Below, one piece after another: positions 23,701-36,590 of a DNA stretch of 64,000 nucleotides. The DNA lies in NCBI GenBank assembly GCA_013397795.1, contig VZTJ01005692.1, positions 1-64,000 of the forward strand, written 5' to 3'. Both the position numbers and the translations under genes were made by a program. The notes beneath the pieces are model-generated. The model searched no databases. It was not told the origin of the DNA and was given only the letters and a program-made list of their open reading frames with translations. Each line of letters begins with the position of its first letter. Positions within the stretch are counted from its first letter, which is position 1. The stretch comes from Orthonyx spaldingii. Taxonomy: Eukaryota > Chordata > Aves > Passeriformes > Orthonychidae.

Positions 23701-26700
23701 GTGAAGAAAAAGTGTTTTCTTCCTCAAGCTACTGTAAACCTTATTTACAATAACATAGTCCTAGACTCTGGAAATTATAAAAATCACAACTTACAAAAAA
23801 ATTCTACCATCCCTGTCAGGTAAAGCAATATTTTACCCATCTCTGCCTTCAGGTTTTATCAAAGTTAAAGCTTTGGAAAACTGAAAATTGAAAGGGATGT
23901 AAGGGAGTATATTTACTTTTAAGAGTGAAATTTAATTCATTCTGTTTAATGGAAAAGAGAGTACCAGATCAATTAGTAGAATTTGAACTTTGCTTTAAAT
24001 TTACATTTCTATTTAAATATCAACATCAAACCTCAATATTATCTAAATTAAAACTCAATTTTTTTGTTTACATCAAATAACACAGCAAGGTCAATTTACA
24101 GTTAATCTAAGATCTTGTTTTTTCCACTTTCCATAAAACTAAAAATTAACAAAATAAAATAAAAATTAAAACTCCCTAAACCCCATTTCTTTTCAGTTTG
24201 AAATTTCAAAATCTTTCCTGCTCCTATGGATTTACGAAACACTACTAAGTTAAAAAAGAATCCTGTGTTAATATATTGCCAGCTATATCTCTTTTCATTG
24301 AAAAATTCTGTTTTAAAACACACATTTATATGCTATTTTAGCCACACATTTATATGGAATTCTTAGCTTACATCTTGACTTTTCCTACCAAGTTTGAGTG
24401 TTGAGTTTTAGTGTTTCGCCATACTGCAGCTGAGGATTTTCCTGAGAATTTGTCTCTCCCAGCCCCAGATATAGCAAGCAGTTCAGCAAGGAAGCCTTAG
24501 AGTGCCTCCAATGCTCCTGTACGTCAATATCAACAAAATTAGAATGTGCTGATGATCTCCATCAGTACTCAAGAGCTCTAAAACTCTGATTTCTAGAAGG
24601 AAGTGCAAAATGATAGGGGATTTTTAAAATTATTATTTAATGACAAAAAAAAATCTTGAACTGATGACATTAAATCCTTATAACAGAGAGAAAGTCCTAA
24701 CAACTAGGTTAAAAAAGATAATTTAATATTAATAAGTTAAACTTGGGAAACAAATTCTTACAGTTAAAAAAGTCATGCCTTTACGGTTTCGTGGTTTGTT
24801 TTATTCATGTCCTCAACAGAACATTTTACTACAAAAAGTTATTTTAGTTCTGATTTGGTTTAGAAATGTATAAAAACATCTTGCTTTCTGCTGAGTTTTC
24901 ATACAAGTGTGTGGGACATATACAAATCTCATGTTAAATAACTTGTATCTTCCTCTTACTCTCTTGCCACAACCCACACCCCACTACCGCTCCACTTCCT
25001 TAAAAAAATAAGCATTGTCTGAACTGAAGCTTCTTTCTTCATGTTCATAGATCAGGAATTGAACAAATTTAATTAATTTGATTCTGTTTGCTATAAAATG
25101 GAAATTGATATCAGCTTACATAGTCTAATAGTCAGCCAGTGAAACTGTCCATTTTGAGAAAATATTAGCGATGCTTAATTAGGTTCAAACATCCCCATAT
25201 CCCATGTCTAAAATACATTTATTGAATATTTTCAAAGAGAATACTTTTCCCAATTTGAAATATACAAGACCATAAGAATACAGAGCTCATTAAGGTGTCT
25301 TAAAAGTTAATAAATTAGGATAAAAATTTAAAATAAACTACTGAGGAGAGTAAATTGCTCAGAGTATGGTAAAAGAAATCTGGTAGTAAAGCAGTAAAAT
25401 GACACAGGAAAGGTGACCAATAAATGACAATCTGCAGATGCAGCTTTCAAGATACATATGTGCAGGTTGAAGTATTTTACTTCACTTGAATCTTAATGAA
25501 AATTATCTTATCTTTCTTCAAGCCCTGGCATTTTACTCAGTGACTGACTATTCTTCCTTGCTGTTTAGTTGCTCTGATCCTCAACCACTGTAACTGACCC
25601 AAAGCAGAAGAAGGATCAGAGGAGATGACCAAAGCAATAATTATCTCAGGGAGTATATAAATAATGACCACCAATTATTGTGAAAAAAAACCCCAAAAAC
25701 CTTAATACAAAGGGCGCTGAAGAATATTCTTTGTGAGGACACATGAGTGTAGCAGTGGGTCATTGGGTTATATACCTTGAGGTGACTATTGGAGAGAAAA
25801 TTTGCAATGTTTTAATTTTCAGATCCAGACCTAATCTTTGTAATCGCAATAAATACTGATACCCTTTGAGCATACCAATGGATTTTTTTTTTTTGCTGTT
25901 TAGCTACCACAAATATACCTTTGTGCGTTGCACTAAATGTGGACAAAAGTTACATATGATATAAGTAATCACATTAAAATAAAGTGTGAGAGAGAAAAAT
26001 AAAGCAAACAATCATATTACAATTTAATTATAATTAGATATCTCATGTTCAGACAAATATTATATAAAAGGGAAGGTGAGTAGATGTATCCTGAATTATT
26101 GCAGAAAATTAGCAATTTTATTTGAAAGCCAAAAATTGACTTGTAGTGCAGGCTTGTTCTTAGCTTAATAAATCTCAGAGCTGAAGAATTTTTGTTTCAT
26201 CTCGTGAGAAATTTTTAATAAAATGCAGCAATTCTGCATATAAATATTACCTGAATGAATTACCCAAAGACTTGGAGAGAAACTGGTAAATCAACCAGTG
26301 ACATTTCTGAAGTTTCAGTACAGCTGACACTTGATCTTTTATTTGGAACTGGCTCAGTCTTTGAACATACGAAATTTTCAAGAAACATCATATTTCAGCC
26401 TGATTTCGTACAACAGCCCTAATGGTACATTGATTTCCCTTAGCTTTCTGCTTAAGGCTACAAGATTGAATTTCTAGGTGGAAAATATTTTTACATAGAA
26501 ACTACTGTAGCATTATTTTTTGAGTGAGGAGTGGTCCCAGTATAGTAATAAATAGACTATTTGCACAGGCAGTTCATTTTTGACATGTCACAGCCCAAGA
26601 GTGAGTAAATGCCTTCGAAGGACACAACAGTCTTCCTTGATTTTTTAATGATGATTTTAGGGGCTCTTGTCTGCAGGTAGAAGACTGAACAGAATGTTTG

Positions 26701-27754
26701 CTTTACTGCAACCACCATGACCCATATAGTAGAGGTCATACTCTTAAGAAACACTAATGGATAAAATTTGTTGGACCAGAAAACATTAGACATAGCAACA
26801 AGAGAAAAAAATTGTTATATTTACCAGAACTCTGATAGAGTTCCTAAATTGGAGCCTCAAAGTATAAACTGGAATCTACTTCAGAACCTGCCCTAGCCTT
26901 GTTAAGTTTCAGGTATTCAGAGTACCAGCAGTACCAGCCAAGGGCAGTAACATGAGGCTGCTTGGCAATTTGCAAAACCCAAAGTAGCTGGGCCTCTAGA
27001 AACACCTGAAGTAAACAGACAATAATTCAGCACTACCAGGTGTAAAAAGGTCCAACACTAGGAGGCTTGTGCTGTTACTATTCCCATCCTTTCCTTCACT
27101 CTATAAATGGATAGAGCAGTCAACTTAATCAATGCTACAGTCTGATTACGGAAGTTCTAACCCACTTCTTGACAGGAACAAAGAAAAAAGCTTTCCTCCA
27201 AGGGTAGTATTAATCAAAACTCTACCTTACTTATAATTTTAGTATACTGCAAGCACATTGTTGTGTTGACTACCTGTCAGAATTATCCTAGCAAATTTTT
27301 AGCAGCAAATTACAACCCACCATATAATTCAGAAAAAAAGAGGTGTCTCAAATTATCTTTCAGAACTGGATATTGCAAATGAAATAAGTCTCCGGTTAAC
27401 TATAATCTTTTTTTTTTTTTTACAACTGCTACAGTTTTTACAGGGGTTTTTTAGTGCACTAGCTATTGCTTGATTGTGTAACAGTGCAAAACTATTTTAA
27501 GTTAGTGCAGGTGGTGTTTCATTTTTAAGGGGGATTCACAGCTAATACCCCACAAAACACAGCTCAAGTTTACTGAGATACTGTTACTTACCTCCTAGGC
27601 ATAGGGGTAGAAAAACCAAAAATCTCCTGAGTTTTTAATTAGGAAACAGAATGTATTTCTCTGATTAATCAGCAAGCCATACAAAGAAAGTATGCCTATA
27701 TTTTTCCATCAACTAAAAATGGAATATACCTCTACTCCTTTCTCACTAGACACC
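20748..27754. other. Intergenic AT-rich DNA
   Basis: About 7 kb, the most AT-rich part of the window. No exon, transposon or RNA gene recognised. A 14-bp direct repeat around CACACATTTATATG (about 24320-24354) and poly-A/poly-T runs (23650-23664, 27409-27421) are the only structures noted. Confidence 0.6.
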
Positions 27755-28236
27755 ATCTTGTGCACTACATCCAGCTCCAGGGTCCCCAGGGCAGGAAGGA
27801 CCCAGACCTGTTGGGGCAAATCCAGAGGAGGCCTCCAAGGTGATTATAGGGATGGAGCACCTTTCCTATGAGGAAAGACTGAGAGAATTTGGATTGTTCA
27901 GCCTGAAGAAGGCTCCAGGGAGACCTAATTGGGACCTCCAGTACCTAAACGGAGCTTGCAAAAAAGATGGAGAGAGACTTTTTACACAAGACCAGGTAGT
28001 GACAGTGAGTAGGATTAGAGTCTTTACTGTGGGAGTGGTGAGACATAGGCATGGGTTGCTTAGAGAAGCTGTGAATGCCCCATTCTTGGTAGTGTTCAAG
28101 GTCAGGTTGGATGGAGCTCTGAGCAACCTGGTATAGTGGGAAGTGTCTATGCCCATGGCAGGGGGTTTGGAACTAGATTATTTTTAAGGTCCCTTCCAAC
28201 CCAAGCCTTTCTAGCATGCTATGATTCTATGAAATT
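27755..28236 (+). mobile_element. CR1 LINE 3' fragment with internal deletion
   Basis: Reads from the CCAGCTCCAGGGTCCCCAGG phrase through GAGGAAAGACTGAGAGAATT and GGTGGTGAGACA-type text to GGTCCCTTCCAACCCAAGCC and GATTCTATGA, the CR1 3' terminus. Compared with the CR1 consensus I recall, about 50-60 bp seem missing near 28015. The open frame at 27840-28136 is a CR1 shadow. An A/C-rich tract follows. Confidence 0.9.
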
Positions 28237-28257
28237 ACAGATATATCTGGTTTCTTA

Positions 28258-28340
28258 AAAAAAAAAAAACAAAAACAAAACCAAAAACCAACCAACCAAA
28301 CAAAAAGCAAACAAAAACCCCCAACACACAAAACACAAAG
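28258..28340. repeat. A-rich AAAAC/AAACC low-complexity tract
   Basis: A run of A followed by CAAAAA, CCAAAA and CCAACCAA units; a short tract of the same kind is at 32036-32095. Both lie just 3' of CR1 copies. Confidence 0.8.
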
Positions 28341-31300
28341 AGCAGCAACAAAGCAGTTTAAAATGGAGAATTATTTGCATTTTTCTTTATCTGAAGTACA
28401 CATATATATTATATATACTGTCATAAGATGCACACACACACACACATTGCAGGGCTTCATTTAAAGCGAGTCCATGAAGATCTGCTAATTCAGACTACTA
28501 GAAAATTATGCCTGCAGCTTTATGATTTAGTGAGCTATCAACGAGCTCATCACACCCATAGTGTTATAACTTCATCAATTTGTTTCATTCTTAAATCAAG
28601 CTACAAGGCTATCCTGAATCACAACAGAAATACTACTGCATAGCACCACAAGTCACTGCAAGTCAGTTTGTTTAGTAGTAAACTTCAAAAATGTTCTAGT
28701 CCTTGTGCACCATAGGCCAGGAGATGATTTTTTCTGGAGCCCTTCATAGCATTTCTGGCAGCAAAGTAGTGTGGTAAGAACAGAATGCTAGAGATAACCT
28801 CCTCTGTTATCTCAGTTCCTAAACTATTGCTTGAGCCAGTTAACAATTCAAAGGCCAGTATAAATATTTATATTTTATTAACATTGGCCAAGCCCTAAGG
28901 CAAAGGAAGCACCTTAAAACAGAGGACCTAGAAATGCAAATAATTTGAAACACAAGCTCCACATTACTGCTTAAGCAAGCCTGTGCACACATAAACTGTT
29001 CATTCATTCATTGTCATCACCCAGAGGATTTTGACTTTGTTTTAAAAGCAGAAGTGAAATGTTAGTCCTCCAAAAGTTATTCAGTAATTCCATTCATCAG
29101 GAATGGTGTTACAAGTTTCCTGTGTGTCTTATATCAGCAGTTTAACCCGTCTTGTGTGAGCTCAATGGAACAGGTTTCACACTGTAGTTTAATGACCAGA
29201 AGATAAGACAACAAAACCCTCAGAACTCTGGCTCTGAGGTAGCAGTAAAAGAACAAGAAAATAGAAAAGAACAACAACCCAAAACCCAAAAATATTACAA
29301 GCTTCAGACTGATTGCTTTCACAGCACAAAAGAACTTTTGTCAGAGCTTCATTTAGTATATAATGGTATGGAAAAGTATTAATTGCAAGATCTGCCACTA
29401 CTTTCAAAAGGTAGAACTTGTTTGTGCCTGATAAACAGAATGCAGTGTTTGTTGTTCAAAGATTTCAAAATGCAACTGTACGTATTCCCAGTTAAGGGTG
29501 TGGATATTTAACTTCGGGGCCATTTACCTGGATTAACCAAACTGGCAAACAAACAGCTGACCTAGAAACCTGGAACCAGCTTTCTCTACACTCTGTTGTG
29601 CCCACTCAGCTTGGCTAAATGTACAATATGCAGCAAGAGGCACACACCTGAAGAGTAGAGGTCCAACATGTCCAAGGAAATATACAAATCCACATGATCT
29701 CAAACAAATTTGAGAATTACCATTTCACTTCCAAGTGTCAAAATGCAAATTCTAATAAAATAATTTCAGCTCTCCTTTGTACAGCATGGCAGAAAAGGGT
29801 GACTGTTCACTGTTATTTTACCAAAATACTAACTTTTTTCTTTTCTCTCTCCCTCCTTCCTACATTTTTAAATAACAGCATCAACTTCTTTCCACTTCTT
29901 TCTTTGTTTGATTTTTCAAGCATCAGTCCTTTAAATAATGGCCAACTAACAGATTTTTATTACTTTAGACAACTGTTGCTCTCCTTAGATGGAGGATGAG
30001 CAGCAAGAGAGAAACACTATCTGGTTGTTCACAAGAAAAATTACTCAGGCCAAATGTGAAGAGAAGACCAAGGCATATCCTGCCCTGTTTTCCATTCCGG
30101 AGGTTCCTAATATAGCGTCTTGTCCTCTTCACTCTCACAGATACTTTCAAATTCTTCTGACCAGCTTCCTCATACTGTTCATAGTTTGGCAATAGATAGA
30201 ACAGAAAAGAGCATTCCAGATACCTGCAATAAATTTTGCCTCCACTTAAGTCACATCATCTTCACTCTGATCAAGATTTTGTCCACAATGTTGTTACAGA
30301 AAAAAGATCAAACAAGGTATTGAATATATAAGACACCATTTTCAACTCTTTTGCCCTTCATACAAATCTTGCCTGTGGACGTTTGACAGAATATTATATT
30401 TTTTCTGTATTAGATTATCATCCTTCAGTTGAGTGAAAAAGAAAAGACAAACATGACTCTTCAAAAAATATTTGCATAAGAGATATAACAGATATTTCAG
30501 TCAGATTAATCTTTTAAAGAATGAGCCCTGTATGCAGAAATTTTTATATCAAATATCATACATACTATCAGCATAGAATGCAGAAAATTTTCCACTTTTC
30601 TTTATATAAACCAAATATATACATGAAGTTACAAGTAGTCAGTTTTATCTTTATTATATTACATCCATTCAACACGCAACTAACCTAACCTTATATGTTC
30701 AAATGCCATATTCTTTCTGCAACTGTGCTAAAGGCAAGATTGAAAGGCACGTAAAAAAGTTATACTTGAAGATTTGTACGGCTCAAGGAGTCCTAGTATT
30801 ATTACTATTATTATGTAAAAAATATTTCCATATATGTTCCAGAAAATGAGACAAATATTTGTATAGTGCAAGAAAAATGCTCAGTGAGTGAAGGAGGTAC
30901 ATCCCAACATATGCCTAGTCAATATATTTCACACTATTGTAATTAATTACCACTGTAATACTGTAATTAAACCACACTATTCAGAACTGGGGTTGGATGA
31001 CTGTGACCTCCTGGAGTGCAAACCCAGCAGTTTGTGCTAGTCCATGTGTTTTCACAAGATACTGAGTTCTGCTTAGCAGGGTAAACATGAAACTGTGCTA
31101 GATACAAATACAAAGCCTATTCCCTCTTGCAGGACTAGGAGGACCAGCAAAAAGACAAGGTTTTGAATTAAAAACTTACCTAAGAGAAACAATTCCATCA
31201 TGTCACTTTTCTTGTGCTTCCAAGTCAGTTCTGTAGTTCCTGCTTTTCAGAACAATTAACTCCAAATCCTAATGGTGAGTTAACATTATTCTAAAACAAA

Positions 31301-31764
31301 TCAAAGGTGTTGGTACCGAACTTAAATATCTTTACAGATAGACTAGAAACAAACTGGAAGCACAGCAAGAGCTAGAAATTCCTGAAGTTTATGTAGAAGG
31401 GAAGCAAAAATTTTAAAGCTGATTTCTTTATAAACTACTGAAAAAGTGCTGATGCGTTGTTTGATTTGCGGTGAATGTGTTTAACTCTGCCAAGAAGGGA
31501 GATATTACCCAGAAAACCACTGGAAAGACAGAATGTATCCCTCACTGATTGTAAAACACACATCAGTAATTTCTGGCTTCCACACAGTTATTTGGTCACT
31601 TACTGTGGTCATCAAAGTCTGAAATACCCTTACTACAAGCATTTGGATTGCAAGTGCCTGACTTTTGGCTGCCTGAAAATGAATGAGGAAAAAAAAGCCC
31701 AACCCACCGTTAGCACATTGTAATTTGGTATAATATACAAATCTCCCACAACTATCTGAAATGA
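28341..31764. other. Intergenic AT-rich DNA
   Basis: Contains a short AC run at 28430-28446 and an ATT-type run at 30795-30815. An open frame at 29965-30240 (minus) was examined as a possible exon and not accepted. No other feature. Confidence 0.55.
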
Positions 31765-32036
31765 GATTGTAGCAAGGTGGGAGTCAGCCTCTTTTGCCAG
31801 GCAACGAACAGGACAAAAGGAAATGGCCTCAAACGGCACCAGGGGAGGTGCAGGTTGGACATCAAGAGGAATTTCTTAATGGAAAGGGTTGTTGAACATT
31901 GGAATGCGCTGCCCAGGGAGGTGGTGGAGTCACCATCCCTGTAGGTGTTCAAGAAACAACTGGATGTGGCACTCAGTGGCATGGTCTGGTTGACAAGGTG
32001 GTGATCAGTCAAAGGCTGGACTCAATGATCTCAAAA
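31765..32036 (+). mobile_element. CR1 LINE 3' fragment
   Basis: Contains GGAGGTGCAGGTTGGACATC, GAACATTGGAATGCGCTGCC and the CCCAGGGAGGTGGTGGAGTC phrase, typical of avian CR1 on the plus strand, and ends at GGACTCAATGATCTCAAAA. It lacks the last CR1 bases and is joined to an A-rich tract. Confidence 0.92.
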
Positions 32037-32095
32037 CAAAAATCCAAACAAAAAAACCCCAAACCAAACCAAACAACCAAAAAAAAAAAAAATCC

Positions 32096-35000
32096 CAAAC
32101 AGAATATCCCTAAAACCTGGAACTTGCTTCCTTAATCTGATAATTTATGCATTGCCTTTGCAGAGATAAAATTGTTGATTCTTGATGACACGTTCATGTT
32201 TATTTCTATCAAAGACTGGAGCAGAATCATTCAGGTTTTTCTTAGCACATTTTTCACTGCTGGGTGAATTGTAGCAGCAACAGGGTGAGAAAATAAGGTG
32301 ATGACTGGAAGACCAGTGATGTGTTAAAACAAGTTAAGAAGCCATCAAGTGTATTAATGACAAAATTGCTCAAAGGGGAACAAACTGTGATCAAGTACAT
32401 GCCCCTTTTAACAGTTTTGTGTCAAATGACTTAAAATGGTTTTTTCACTGGTAAGAGCTTCAGTATAATAAGAGAAAATGAAAAAAATTATCCAGCATAG
32501 CTTATCTTCCTCTTGTGCAAGTTAGATCTATGTTCATTTTGCACCTTTCCCTCTCACTGGCAAGAATGGATTTTCAATATTAAGAAGGGAGAATGTATTC
32601 TTTTCAGATTTTTTATACATACTGACTGAAAGTTAAATATCACTCTCCACCCTTTCTCAAATTTTAGGTAGCCTGTGAAATGCCACAGAACTGCATGGAT
32701 TGAAAATCTAATTACTATATTAGGAACTAATTAATCCTCCATTACAATCATCTTTCTTCCACCTTTTTGAATCTTCCTCCCTGGAATCAAACCTAAATGT
32801 GACAAAGTCAGCATGCCTTCTTCAGAACAAGAAGTAAATCTACACTCTAAAAAAACCCTCAAGCTCCGTTTTCTTCCCCAACTCAGCAGAATTACATACT
32901 AAGACAATCATTTACTGTTAAATGCTCCCTAATATTCAGAAGTAGATGACATGCCTTCCTTAGGGTTGGATGTTTCTGGGTGCTCTTTATAATTCTTACA
33001 TGTCATTGTTAGCTGGTGCAAAGAAGGCAAAGAAAAAAAAAGAAAAGATGCATGAAATGCATTAAATTTTTGCATTAAATTGTTATTGCAAAAGCCCAAG
33101 AAAAAAGTCACACATGAAAGCTGTGCACTCTTGGGTGTAATTTGCCCTCATTCCTACAAAGGTGTTCCCTCCCTGCCAGCTTATCTCACTTTCCTTCCCA
33201 CTGTTTTCTTGGCTGTGTTGCTACAGCCATCTGAGGAACCTTCTTTTTCCCTAGAAGTTGCAATATGGCCACAACTTCCTGTGAAGCTCCTGTGGTCATT
33301 TTGGCTTGGTTCGTCTTGTGCTAAAGAACACGAGGGCTGGTATTGCCAGGGCCCCCAGAATTCCAGTGCCAACCCCATCCCAGCTACAGAGGTGTTCATG
33401 AGAAGTGCAAATAACTAGGAATAAGCTGATCACTCTGCTATGGTTGTCCTGTTATTCCCTTCCTGCCTCTAAACCTGCTGCCCATCTGCCTCAAAAATCC
33501 TGAGAAAACCTGAGAAAACAAAGCAAAACAATCAAAACAAAATGAAACATTATAACAACCCACATACACCTGAACCATTGTTCAGAAAAAAATTATCCAG
33601 GTTTAGCCATGCCAGGCTTAAACTAGAAGACACCTCTTGTCCTGGTTAAAAACTGAAGTGTTTTACAGCTAGGAGAGATATCACATGTTCAAAGCTGAAA
33701 ATCGTTGCCACACCATGTTTTTGTTTTGTTACCATGACAGCAATTACCAATATTTTGAAGAGAATGACTGCTCACTGACACAGCACAAGGACAATAGGAA
33801 GGTGTGTTTTCTTCACCAGTCCAGGAAGTCTCATTGTGTGCCCAAATGCAATTATTTCCTATGATGTCTAGGCAAAGTTATTATTCATCAGAAACAGAAC
33901 ACACCTAAGCTGGAGAAACAAAATCTGATTCACAAAGGACCAGTGCAGAGATACAGAAATTTTAGGATTTTGCCTCTTGAAATATTTGCTAAAAGAGGCA
34001 GAAATTTAAGAAAAAAAAAGTCTTAGTATTTCTTGTATTTTAATCCTCTGTCAGATAGAATATAGAAATACTTTGGCAAATAGGTGAGAAATGCCTGTTT
34101 TGGCTGTCTTTTCTTTTATACTTATGCCAGTGTTAGAATCAAAACCTCTTACTACATTCTACGGCTGGTATAGACCAATTATATTTTGAAAATAGCATCA
34201 AAATGAGGCTTCGCAACAGTTGGTAGGATTCTTCACGTCTTCCTAGCTCAGACCTATCTCCTCCTCCAGAGAAACAGACATATGGGAAGACCTCTGAATG
34301 AGATAACCTCATCTGTCATCTCTTCCAAGAATTCCTGAGCAAAAAATGCAGCATGCTACTGGATTTACAGGTCTCTGTCTTCTTTTCCTGGGTCTCTCCA
34401 GCATTGTTAATGGTTATGGGACACAACACAGTTGACACACATCTCCTCAGCTGATAATACAGAAGATGTAAATAATTGAAAAAACAGGACTGCAGGCACA
34501 CCAGAGCGTCAGCAAGGCCTCATCTATAAAGGCATGATAATCATCAGCAACCTGTTTTTTACAGTGTATGTTCAAAAAAAGCAAAAGCAGGGACACAATT
34601 AAGACTGTTTTCTTAAACACATCACAAAAACCCTTAGGCATTAGACCTACAGCTGTGCTGACTGCTCAACCTCTGTTTCAACAAGAACTACAGTGCTGTC
34701 ATAAGAGTGTTCCATTGACACCCTACCATTTCCTAGCAACAATCTATGTTTTGTACATAAAAAAGTGAATGAAATACTGCCTATCAGTGTTTTATTTCTC
34801 ATTATGCTGTTAAATGTTTCTTCCTCTCCCATGTAAAATGAAAAAAGTCTTTTTTGGACATTATGCAGAACTTCAGACTGTGATCTGTAATTTAATGAAC
34901 TGCCAAAGAAGCAAACCTAACATAAAACAAGTTATTTCACGTTCTCCAAATTGACCCTTCTGAAAATAAAGTTAGTGTTGGTTGATAATTCCACTACAGA

Positions 35001-35565
35001 CTCACGAATTTTTAATCCTACAATGACGGACTGAGTGCCCTTCAAGCAAATGGAGAGCTGGCATTTGGCTTTTCACAGGGCTGCTTCTGAGGGGTCTTTC
35101 CTTGCAAAAATATCATCCAGTCTTACTTTCTAAGATTTATAGTAATTTCTGATCAGTCTGGGAAAAATCATTCAACAGCAAAGCATTGCCCACTGGCTTC
35201 CAAACATTTGTGGCTCTTCTCAGTCTCTCACCTCCTGCCCCTTTACTTCCAGCCACCACTTAGTTAAAGGATCCTTAAACACATAATTCACATTCACAGT
35301 TGCAAACACACATACGCTCCCATAACACAACCCCAACTAATCTACATAAACTGAGTTCTGCAACAGTCCAGTGAGGGTTTAAACACACTAGAAATAAATG
35401 CCAGCCCTTGGAGATGCCCTAGCACTCCTTGTGAGGTGCATGGGCTTCTTCTCCCCTCCCTTTATTAGCACGCAGATCAGCATTTATAACAAAACATATT
35501 CCAAGAAGGATGGTAGAAGGGTAGAAAAAACCGAACCAGAAAAAGCAGCATTTTTCCATCCATAT
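32096..35565. other. Intergenic DNA
   Basis: AT-rich except for a patch of about 300 bp at 33110-33420 that is closer to half GC and carries open frames on both strands (33080-33418 plus, 33181-33399 minus). I do not recognise the patch. No gene is supported. Confidence 0.5.
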
Positions 35566-36081
35566 GGAAGTGTTGGGGTTTAGAATCCTTCCTTTTGTTT
35601 CTCTTATCTTAGAGAATTTTTTGCCCATACGTTGCTAAGCCACCATAACGACTGGGTGATTAGGAAAGACAAAAGAAAAGCTCTTCGGGTAGAGATGTAA
35701 GTAGCTACTCTCTTATTAGACATTCCCTCTCGCAGGGGGCAGAGATCCCATGAGAGCTGAGCTGGGAAAAGGGAAGTGGAGCAGCGGCTCACACTCTTTG
35801 CCCCTCGGCGTTCGGAGGAGAGGGAGGCTGCCGTTGCTCGCCACCGCTGTGGAGTTTCCTGGCTCCTGCTGCCTGCCTGCTTCTCCCATGAGTAGAGCTC
35901 CGCACCCAACAGCGGCCGCTCCGCTGGGACCTATTTGCCACCCTAATCCACTGAACAAAGGACCCTCCACCATCTGCTCCGGTGCTCAGGAGAAAGAAAA
36001 ACCCGGGATTCCCAAGCACCTTCCCCCCGTCTCTCCAGGGAGCCAGCCCCTGCCGGCCATGATTCGGGAGCCGGGCCGGGC

Positions 36082-36106
36082 TGCCCTGCCCTGCCCTGCC
36101 CTGCCC
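36082..36106. repeat. (CCCTG)n repeat at the edge of an assembly gap
   Basis: About five CTGCC units run into the unknown bases, and the sequence resumes at 36162 with CCCTG, so the repeat probably spans the gap. Confidence 0.85.
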
Positions 36107-36161
36107 NNNNNNNNNNNNNNNNNNNNNNNNNNNNNNNNNNNNNNNNNNNNNNNNNNNNNNN
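36107..36161. other. Assembly gap (55 N)
   Basis: Unknown bases inside the GC-rich part of the ERVL-like LTR. The true length is not known; the flanks suggest a CCCTG array. Confidence 1.
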
Positions 36162-36410
36162 CCCTGCTACAACTCCGGGGTTTTTGCCTATAAGACACCG
36201 CAGCTCCATCCCTCCCTGCCGGCCACGCCCGCCATTGCTGCTAGGGAGAGATGGCCGAGACTCGCGCTATAGCGCCCCCTGCAGGCAAGGAGGAGTCATT
36301 GCACACATCCAGCCCAATTGCTAACAGGCGGCGAGAAGAGTCTGTTTACTGGGGTTTTTCTCTGTTCTTGTTTGTTGTGGTCACCATTGTTGTTGTTTGT
36401 CTGTCTTGAG

Positions 36411-36433
36411 ATATACATATATATATATATATT
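36411..36433. repeat. AT dinucleotide microsatellite
   Basis: An ATATAC/ATATAT run of about 22 bp, inside the LTR just before its AGTAAA signal. Confidence 0.85.
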
Positions 36434-36590
36434 AGTAAAGAACTGTTATTTCTTTTCTCACAACATTGCCTGAAAGCACCCTTGATTTCAAAATTATACT
36501 CAATTCGGAGGGAAGGGGATTACATTTCCTAATCCCAGGGAGGCTCCTGCCTTCCTTAGCAGCCACCTGTCTTCAAACCAGGACAGGAAG

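Larger units (their letters stand above)
35571..36585 (+). mobile_element. Solo ERVL-like LTR, about 1.0 kb, with 5-bp target duplication
   Basis: Begins TGTTGGGGTTTAGAATCCTT and ends AAACCAGGACA, flanked by identical GGAAG at 35566-35570 and 36586-36590. A TATA-like CTATAAG is at 36188-36194 and an AGTAAA poly(A)-type signal at 36434-36439. A 5-bp duplication fits ERVL. The middle is GC- and CpG-rich and contains the assembly gap. The open frames of 35604-36209 come from this LTR. Confidence 0.93.

Noticed and set aside
27840..28156. Open frames on both strands of about 100 codons
   Set aside because: They lie inside a CR1 3' fragment, which is non-coding sequence.
29965..30240. Reverse frame reading about LPNYEQYEEAG then KNLKVSVRVKRTRRYIRN, suggestive of a basic exon
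   Set aside because: The upstream CAG lacks a polypyrimidine tract, there is no convincing donor, and I recognise no family. Kept as chance unless transcripts appear.
35750..36209. 147-codon forward frame and reverse frames containing X residues
   Set aside because: They are within the LTR and cross the assembly gap, so the translation is not real.
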